DNA from: Parapusillimonas sp013416435
GTDB taxonomy: Bacteria; Pseudomonadota; Gammaproteobacteria; Burkholderiales; Burkholderiaceae_B
DNA: 64,000 nucleotides
Assembly: GCF_052180245.1 (NCBI RefSeq)
Contig: NZ_CP197474.1
Coordinates: 3,100,001 to 3,164,000, forward strand
Direction: 5' to 3'
Part shown: in pieces, positions 59,186 through 64,000 of the stretch
Layout of the letters: each line of letters opens with the position of its first letter
Numbering within the stretch: position 1 is the first letter of the stretch
Position numbers and translations under genes: made by a program
Notes under the pieces: model-generated
Seen by the model: only the letters and a program-made list of their open reading frames with translations
Databases searched by the model: none
What the model was told of the DNA's origin: nothing

Positions 59186-59986
59186 TTAGTTATCGGTCGA
59201 GCCGTTCAAAAGCTGCATGACGGCTTTTGCCTGCCAAATGGCGGCGTTGTTCAATTGACGCACCCACGCGCCACGGGTTGGGCTCCACCGAAAACCATGG
59301 CGTTTTAGAATTTCACGGGTGGCTTTTTCCGGTTTACCTTCGAACATAAACATCACACGATTCTCTTCCACGTCTTCAGCGTATGCATACCCCGTCCCCT
59401 GTATGCGTATTGGCTCACGCTCCTGGTTGGCCTGTAATTGTTTGATTCGTTGCTGAATACGGCGAATATTCGCGTTATTGTTAGTCAACGCATAAGCTGG
59501 GAAGCCTAAACGCCCGGCATAGTCCGGTGTGATCAGCTTCTGTGCGCTTTCTTCCGAGTACCCAAGCTCAACCAAAGCACGCCGTTGGCCCTCTGAATCT
59601 CCCTTATGCTTACGGATCATCTGGTTGATCTTCTTCATATGCTCCTGATGCGCTGTGAGTTGCTCTACCTGGCGCATGAGTTTTGCTATTGCATCCGGGT
59701 CATCGCTGGATACTCCCCCATCGCCTACAGCAGCCGCCTTCTTCACATAATGGTCAGCCTTCTTTTGCAGATCAAAGGCTTTGCCGTACGTGTTATGGAT
59801 CCGCTGCCGGTAATTGCGGTCTCGGCCTTCGCTATGGTGGCCAACTAGGATCGGCTGTCCGAACGGAATCGCTTCACCCATTTGCTTTGCGCGGTCATAG
59901 GTGGTTGCCGCCTGTGCCTCGGCCTGCACTGCCCTGGCCTCTAGCCTGGCCTTACGATCTGCCTGCTTTGCTTCGTAGTGGTTCAT
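59186..59986 (-). CDS. DUF3560 domain-containing protein
   Basis: This 266-residue protein begins MNHYEAKQADRKARLEARA, with the DUF3560 core GEAIPFGQPILVGHHSEGRDRNYRQRI (residues about 35-65), a domain common on plasmids and ICEs whose activity is unknown. A long helical middle follows (about 90-190). The C-terminal part includes RVMFMFEGKPEKATREILKRHGFRWSPTRGAWVRQL. The start at 59986 follows AAGGA. It is preceded by a long leader related to that of radC. Confidence 0.82.
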   Translation of the reverse strand: MNHYEAKQADRKARLEARAVQAEAQAATTYDRAKQMGEAIPFGQPILVGHHSEGRDRNYRQRIHNTYGKAFDLQKKADHYVKKAAAVGDGGVSSDDPDAIAKLMRQVEQLTAHQEHMKKINQMIRKHKGDSEGQRRALVELGYSEESAQKLITPDYAGRLGFPAYALTNNNANIRRIQQRIKQLQANQEREPIRIQGTGYAYAEDVEENRVMFMFEGKPEKATREILKRHGFRWSPTRGAWVRQLNNAAIWQAKAVMQLLNGSTDN

Positions 59987-60365
59987 GTCGCTTTCCTTCA
60001 AAAAGTGCGCAGTGGCGCGGTTGTGATGTCATTGCTGACCGGGCCTGAAGATTCTTGAGCCCGTTTGTAGGTTTTTGCTGCCTGGTTGTGTGTTGGTTCC
60101 ATCGCGTTTTGCCGCCAGTCCTGTGAGTTCCATCGCCCTTGCCGTGCTGAATCAGGCAGTGACTAGCGGAAAGGGGGAAGATTTGTAAAAGTCGCGTAGC
60201 GGGTTTTATGAACACCCCCTTGAAGCGCCGGAACGTAGTGATACAGTCGGCGTTTTAGGGCGATGGAACCCTCAGGACCAGGCTTGCGGTGTCACCACAC
60301 ACAACCCGGCAGCAGCCCGCGCGGTGAGCGCCACCATCACCGAGGCGGTGATCTAAATTGAAGGC
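59987..60365 (-). ncRNA. Structured leader A upstream of the DUF3560 gene (radC-motif-like)
   Basis: This untranslated stretch shares ordered blocks with leader B before radC: TGCTGACCGGG, GTAGGTTTT, TTGCCGTGCTGAA, TACAGTCGGCGTTTT and CCCGCGCGG (plus-strand notation). A hairpin ATCACCG-AGG-CGGTGAT near 60335-60352 occupies the place of ATCGCCC-AAT-GGGCGAT in leader B, so two base pairs covary. The radC RNA motif is known before genes for DNA-handling proteins on mobile elements; this assignment is inference. Confidence 0.5.
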
Positions 60366-60407
60366 AGTTACGCAGCTGTATCCAGCTTGCGCCAGCAAGC
60401 CGCTACG

Positions 60408-60540
60408 CCCATCCCGGTACACCGGGATGGGCTGCTTTTGTTGAGAAGGAAGAAAGAGGAAAACTACTTGGGCGACAGCACAAGTCCAATCTGCGCCGCA
60501 GCACGCGGCGTCTACCTGTACAGGCGGGCTCACACCCGCC
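60408..60540 (-). repeat. Three strong hairpins downstream of radC
   Basis: CCCATCCCGG/CCGGGATGGG (60408-60431, 10-bp stem), CGCCGC/GCGGCG (60494-60510) and GGCGGG/CCCGCC (60523-60540) lie in the 186 bases after the radC stop. One may terminate radC; their density suggests a structured 3' region leading into leader A. Confidence 0.5.
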
Positions 60541-60551
60541 CTGCTCCAGGC

Positions 60552-61085
60552 TTACACCTGACCTCGTTCCGCTAACGAAGTGGTGTTCTGCCCGGTCACG
60601 ATGATGTGATCCAACAAACGAACATCAACCAGCGCCAAAGCATGTTTTAAGTGCCGCGTCAGTGCCAGATCGGCCTCGCTGGGCTCAGGTATGCCGCTCG
60701 GGTGGTTATGCGACATGATGATTGCAGCCGCATCCAGGCGAAGCGCCGTTTTCACGATCTCACGAGGGTATACGCTGGCCTGCGTCAACGTTCCGTGACT
60801 CATTTCCATGTAACGGATCACCTTAAACTGGCTGTTCAGATACAGCACAGCGGCAACTTCATGCCCCATGCCCGACAATTTGGCCTGAAAATACCGTTTG
60901 ACGGCATTAGGGTTCCCCATGTCAGCCCGATCACCGATCAAGCTTTCGGCTGCAATCCGCGCGGCAGCCAGCACGTGCGAATCGGTCGCGGCATGATATC
61001 GGCCTGACGGGCTACGCACATAAAGCGTCTGCCCTGCGTTCATGTTGTCATAGCCCAAAGCCGCATTGAGGTTAACGTGTTCCAT
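60552..61085 (-). CDS. radC: RadC-family JAB domain protein (mobile-element type)
   Basis: This 177-residue protein has the RadC/JAB (MPN+) metalloprotease-like core. The metal-binding motif IIMSHNHPSGIPEPSEADLALT carries the HxH...D ligands, and the upstream Glu lies in the GMGHEVAAVLYLN region. It lacks the N-terminal helix-hairpin-helix domain of chromosomal RadC, as is usual for plasmid and ICE copies. The function is unknown despite the old DNA-repair name. The leader upstream is highly structured. Confidence 0.9.
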   Translation of the reverse strand: MEHVNLNAALGYDNMNAGQTLYVRSPSGRYHAATDSHVLAAARIAAESLIGDRADMGNPNAVKRYFQAKLSGMGHEVAAVLYLNSQFKVIRYMEMSHGTLTQASVYPREIVKTALRLDAAAIIMSHNHPSGIPEPSEADLALTRHLKHALALVDVRLLDHIIVTGQNTTSLAERGQV

Positions 61086-61480
61086 TTTCCTGTTCCTTCA
61101 AAAGCCGGTTGGTTTTCCTGCTGACCGGGGCCGAAGATTCCGAGCCTGATCGTAGGTTTTCGGCGTTCGCAGTAATACGGTTCCTGCGGGGTTGCCGCCG
61201 TTGCCGTGAGTTCGTCGCCTTGCCGTGCTGAACTGCTGGCCGGGGCTGATGAACAGGACCGTGGAATATATGGAGGGGACCCGCCTTGCGGGGAGGAAGC
61301 CGTTTATGCCGCGAAAGCCAGGGCAGCGGAAACGGATGGCGGTACAGTCGGCGTTTTGGGCGGCGCACTCATGGCGACGGGAATGACGGCCCGATATGCA
61401 CTAATTGCAAATGCTGGCCCGCGCGGCGAGCGCAATCATCGCCCAATGGGCGATCTAATCGAAATTGGTTTTAATGGCTA
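61086..61480 (-). ncRNA. Structured leader B upstream of radC (radC-motif-like)
   Basis: About 395 bases without a supported gene. They share ordered sequence blocks with leader A (59987-60365), including the covarying hairpin near 61434-61450. The plus strand also carries an open frame whose end (PRGERNHRPMGDL) resembles that in leader A (PRGERHHHRGGDL), so a small plus-strand protein remains an alternative to a minus-strand RNA. Confidence 0.5.
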
Positions 61481-61522
61481 GGTCCGTTAGCATGAACACG
61501 AAAGCTTTGGTCCCATAGCCGT

Positions 61523-61551
61523 TTGCGAGACCTATGCCAACCCGGTACAAT
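61523..61551 (+). promoter_or_regulatory. Probable sigma-70 promoter of the CzcI-like gene
   Basis: -35 TTGCGA (61523-61528) and -10 TACAAT (61546-61551) with a 17-base spacer. The predicted transcription start is near the GTG at 61559, so the mRNA could be leaderless, or translation could start at ATG 61583. Confidence 0.55.
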
Positions 61552-61558
61552 ATCGAGC

Positions 61559-61918
61559 GTGTTGAATAGACTTATCCTCATCGTGATGCTTGCTCTTGTC
61601 CCGCTCCAGGCGTCCTGGGCGGTTGTGAGCATGTATTGTGGGCCAGAACAGGTGGGCTGCATTGACCCCTGTTATCCCACCAATCCGGAGCAACAAGTCT
61701 ATTCAACCGATGTGGCGAAGCAATCAGCCCCAACATCCGGCATGCTGGATCACTATGAGCATTCATGCCATGCTTCTCCTGCGTTCCTCATTTCCTCTTC
61801 ACACGAAACTCCTCCCCCGCACGTTTCCAACTTGGCTGCCCCGTTTCCAGAGGCAACGCTAAGTTTGGGTATGCTCGCAGAGCGGCCCGATCGGCCCCAG
61901 TGGCTTTCTCTTGCCTAA
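61559..61918 (+). CDS. CzcI-like periplasmic metal-efflux accessory protein
   Basis: This protein of about 119 residues has a signal peptide (NRLILIVMLALVPLQASWA) that matches CzcI-family proteins of heavy-metal resistance operons. The mature part carries Cys/His residues (YCGPEQVGCIDPCYPTN, HYEHSCHA) and ends AERPDRPQWLSLA, the family-typical PERPQW-like end. CzcI is thought to modulate the CzcCBA cation efflux system; no czcCBA is visible here, so it may be orphaned. GTG 61559 or ATG 61583 could be the start. Confidence 0.65.
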   Translation: MLNRLILIVMLALVPLQASWAVVSMYCGPEQVGCIDPCYPTNPEQQVYSTDVAKQSAPTSGMLDHYEHSCHASPAFLISSSHETPPPHVSNLAAPFPEATLSLGMLAERPDRPQWLSLA

Positions 61919-62121
61919 GCTGGCACGCCGCTAACTCAACTCATTTGCTTGATTGATCCCGCGTTCGGGGCGTGAAAGCGCACGCAGTTCACTGTGCGCG
62001 CCCTCTTCCAGCCATCTCAAAATCGCCTAGCGCCAAATGTACTGGACTACCGGTCTTCTAGCGCCAGGCCTTCACCGACGTTGCCCAACATTTAAAGCTA
62101 TTGCTGGAGCTGGGACCGATA

Positions 62122-62736
62122 GTGCTTGAAGCCATCAATCTCGACTGCGTGCGCGGAAAACGCCGCTTATTTCATAGCCTGAGCTTTGAGCTCGAAGCTG
62201 GCGCGAGCCTGTTCGTGCGAGGTCAGAACGGAAGCGGAAAAACAAGCCTGCTGCGTATATTGGCAGGACTCACCCCGCCTAGTGCTGGAACTGTCCGCTG
62301 GAAGGGTAATTCCCTTCAAAAGCAGACAGATGAGTGGCGACGTGACCTCTGTTATTACGGACACCTCCTGGGCCTCAAAGATGACCTGACGGCAGCGGAG
62401 AATTTGGTTTACGCAACGGCGCTGGCTAACAAACCTATTAGCCATGCAGCGGTGCTGGAGGCCTTACATCAGAGTGGTTTGCAAGGTAGAGAACATCTGC
62501 CGGTGCGGACGCTGTCGCAAGGTCAGAAGCGTCGCGCAAGTCTGGCGAGACTGCTGTTACATCGGCGGCCTCTTTGGATACTCGATGAGCCTTTGACGGC
62601 ACTGGACGACGAAGCTACCCAATGGGTACTCCGAATGATTTCGGATCACCTCAGAGACGGCGGCATCGTGGTTTGGACCAGTCACCTGGACATGCCCTTG
62701 TCCGGCGCCACGCGTACCTTACGGATAAACCTATGA
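62122..62736 (+). CDS. ccmA: Heme exporter/cytochrome c maturation ATPase CcmA
   Basis: This 204-residue ABC ATPase of the System I (Ccm) pathway drives release of heme-loaded CcmE. It has Walker A GQNGSGKTSLLR, signature LSQGQKRRASLARLL, Walker B LWILDEPLTALD and switch region WTSH. The start GTG 62122 (read MLEAINLDCVRGKRRLF) is the family start; a TTG at 62101 would add seven residues. It overlaps ccmB by four bases. Confidence 0.92.
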   Translation: MLEAINLDCVRGKRRLFHSLSFELEAGASLFVRGQNGSGKTSLLRILAGLTPPSAGTVRWKGNSLQKQTDEWRRDLCYYGHLLGLKDDLTAAENLVYATALANKPISHAAVLEALHQSGLQGREHLPVRTLSQGQKRRASLARLLLHRRPLWILDEPLTALDDEATQWVLRMISDHLRDGGIVVWTSHLDMPLSGATRTLRINL

Positions 62737-63416
62737 CCGACACATTCGGGTTGACTGCGCTTTCTGCAGTGATACGTCGGGACGTGCGCCTTGCCATGCG
62801 CCGTAAGGCCGATGCGTTAACGCCGCTTTTTTTCTTCGCCATCGTAGTGAGCTTGTTTCCGCTAGGCATCGGGCCAGAGCGCGACACGCTGCGTCAGATC
62901 GCCCCGGGGGTCCTTTGGGTCGCGGCGTTATTGGCAAGCATCCTCTCACTTAATCGCCTGTTCGAACAGGACTACGCCGATGGCACGCTAGAGCAACTCG
63001 TACTCGGGGCGGCTCCACTTGGCCTTCTAGTGGCCGGCAAAGTGACAGCGCACTGGCTACTCTCTGGCCTACCCCTGGTGCTGCTTGCGCCGCTATTGGC
63101 TTTGCAGTTCGATCTGCCCTCCGCGTCCTTACTCACTTTGGCGGCGTCCCTGGCGATCGGTACCCCGGTACTCAGTCTAATCGGTGCGATTGGAGCAAGT
63201 CTGACTGTCGGCTTGCGAGGCGGCGGCGTCCTCGTCGCGCTATTAGTGTTGCCGCTTTATGTGCCCGTGCTTATCTTCGGCGCGGGCGCGGTGAGCTCGG
63301 TTAGCGCTGGCTTGGACGGCGAGTCGCATCTCTCATTATTGGCAGCGGGCCTGGTGCTCGCCGGCTTCTTTGCGCCGTGGGCCACTACCGTGGCACTGCG
63401 GATCGCGTTGGAATAG
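62733..63416 (+). CDS. ccmB: Cytochrome c maturation permease CcmB
   Basis: This 227-residue membrane partner of CcmA has six helices. The N-terminal region VIRRDVRLAMRRKADALTPLFFF and ERDTLRQIAPGVLWVAALLAS, together with LNRLFEQDYADGTLEQL, are CcmB hallmarks. The start at 62733 overlaps the ccmA stop. It forms the CcmAB(C)D complex that handles heme for holo-CcmE release. Confidence 0.92.
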   Translation: MTDTFGLTALSAVIRRDVRLAMRRKADALTPLFFFAIVVSLFPLGIGPERDTLRQIAPGVLWVAALLASILSLNRLFEQDYADGTLEQLVLGAAPLGLLVAGKVTAHWLLSGLPLVLLAPLLALQFDLPSASLLTLAASLAIGTPVLSLIGAIGASLTVGLRGGGVLVALLVLPLYVPVLIFGAGAVSSVSAGLDGESHLSLLAAGLVLAGFFAPWATTVALRIALE

Positions 63417-63422
63417 GCAGAA

Positions 63423-64000
63423 ATGATCAACTGGTTTAAGTACTCAACGCCAAGGACGTTTTATCCTCTCGCAGGAAGTGTGGTTCCGTGGTTCGCGGTG
63501 GGCGCCGTGTTGACGGCAATCGCAGGGCTTTATGTGGGGTTCTTTATGGCTCCTACCGATGCCCAACAAGGCGAAGGCTATCGAATTATTTTTGTGCATG
63601 TACCGGTTTCGTGGATGTCCATGTTCATCTACGTGGTCATGGCGTTCTGGGCCGCCGTGGGTCTCGCGTTCAACAGTCGGCTCTCGGCCATGATGGCCAG
63701 CGCCCTGGCGCCGACTGGCGCAATGTTCACCTTTCTGTCGCTTTGGACTGGGGCCCTATGGGGTAAGCCGATGTGGGGGACGTGGTGGGTATGGGATGCC
63801 CGATTGACCTCTGAACTGATTTTGCTGTTTCTATACATTGCATTCATGGCGCTGCAGTCGGCCATTGATGATCCTCGGCGCGCCGATAAAGCTGGCGCCG
63901 TGCTTGCGCTTGTCGGTGTCGTGAATATTCCCATTATTTATTTTTCGGTTCAATGGTGGAACACCCTGCACCAAGGTGCATCGGTATCACTGACCCGAGC
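63423..64000 (+). CDS. ccmC: Heme handling protein CcmC (partial, 3' end outside window)
   Basis: The first 192 residues of CcmC are present; the end is cut by the window. It is a six-helix heme-handling protein with the tryptophan-rich motif MWGTWWVWDARLTSEL, which binds heme in the periplasm, flanked by conserved His residues (FVHVPVSWM and WWNTLHQGAS). It lies six bases after ccmB. CcmC presents heme to the chaperone CcmE. The following genes (ccmD, E, F, G, H) are presumably beyond the edge. Confidence 0.92.
   Translation, partial: MINWFKYSTPRTFYPLAGSVVPWFAVGAVLTAIAGLYVGFFMAPTDAQQGEGYRIIFVHVPVSWMSMFIYVVMAFWAAVGLAFNSRLSAMMASALAPTGAMFTFLSLWTGALWGKPMWGTWWVWDARLTSELILLFLYIAFMALQSAIDDPRRADKAGAVLALVGVVNIPIIYFSVQWWNTLHQGASVSLTR

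Noticed and set aside
61206..61481. Plus-strand gene of 91 codons antisense to the radC leader
   Set aside because: No ribosome site or family was recognised. It is kept only as an alternative explanation within the leader finding because its C-terminal peptide resembles one in the other leader.

Overview
The window looks like a Burkholderiales chromosome, most likely Alcaligenaceae (Bordetella/Achromobacter/Pusillimonas-like). The evidence is the nuo operon, a Bordetella-type porin ending in a terminal Phe, dense GC-rich minus-strand operons and lgm-like lipid A genes. A large horizontally acquired block starts near 33-34 kb. The genus call is inference; no rRNA or complete tRNA is present.

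1-7.6 kb: complex I operon nuoA to nuoG and the start of nuoH (minus strand), with an extended -10 promoter and a hairpin terminator shared with the adjacent porin. 7.7-9.3 kb: porin and its long leader. 9.3-14.5 kb: a four-gene periplasmic iron-linked operon (imelysin, di-heme oxidoreductase, imelysin, DUF1513) under a Fur-box-like site; two copies of one 30-bp palindrome lie inside its coding regions, read in different frames. 14.6-18.05 kb: Ku and a PE-Lig-Pol LigD (bacterial NHEJ). 18.0-27.5 kb: a catabolic cluster (GST, KstD-like flavoprotein, two SDRs, a full branched-chain-type ABC transporter) with a divergent GntR/FCD regulator and TGTATACA operators. 27.5-32.8 kb: cytochrome b561, ArnT-like and ArnC/LgmA-like glycosyltransferases, and a PmrAB-like two-component system with 11-bp-periodic direct repeats before the regulator gene and before the glycosyltransferase genes.

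33-61 kb: what looks like an integrated conjugative plasmid. It has a decayed ParDE-type module, a nearly complete VirB1-VirB11 mating-pair system, a TrfA-like initiator with five iterons and a DnaA box (oriV), an StbABC-like segregation/transfer cluster behind 11-bp repeats, a VirD4-type coupling protein and a MobF (TrwC/TraA) relaxase. A mercury module (merR-merTPA) with a Tn501-like terminal repeat at one end and a truncated merD at the other is inserted after the relaxase. Then comes a single-stranded-DNA management block: SRAP peptidase, a small unknown gene, SSB with an unusual tail, a DUF3560 protein and RadC. The last two have related long leaders that contain a covarying hairpin and may be radC-type RNA motifs.

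61.5-64 kb: a CzcI-like metal-resistance protein and ccmA-ccmB-ccmC (System I cytochrome c maturation), cut by the window end. No integrase, transposase, CRISPR array or complete tRNA was seen.
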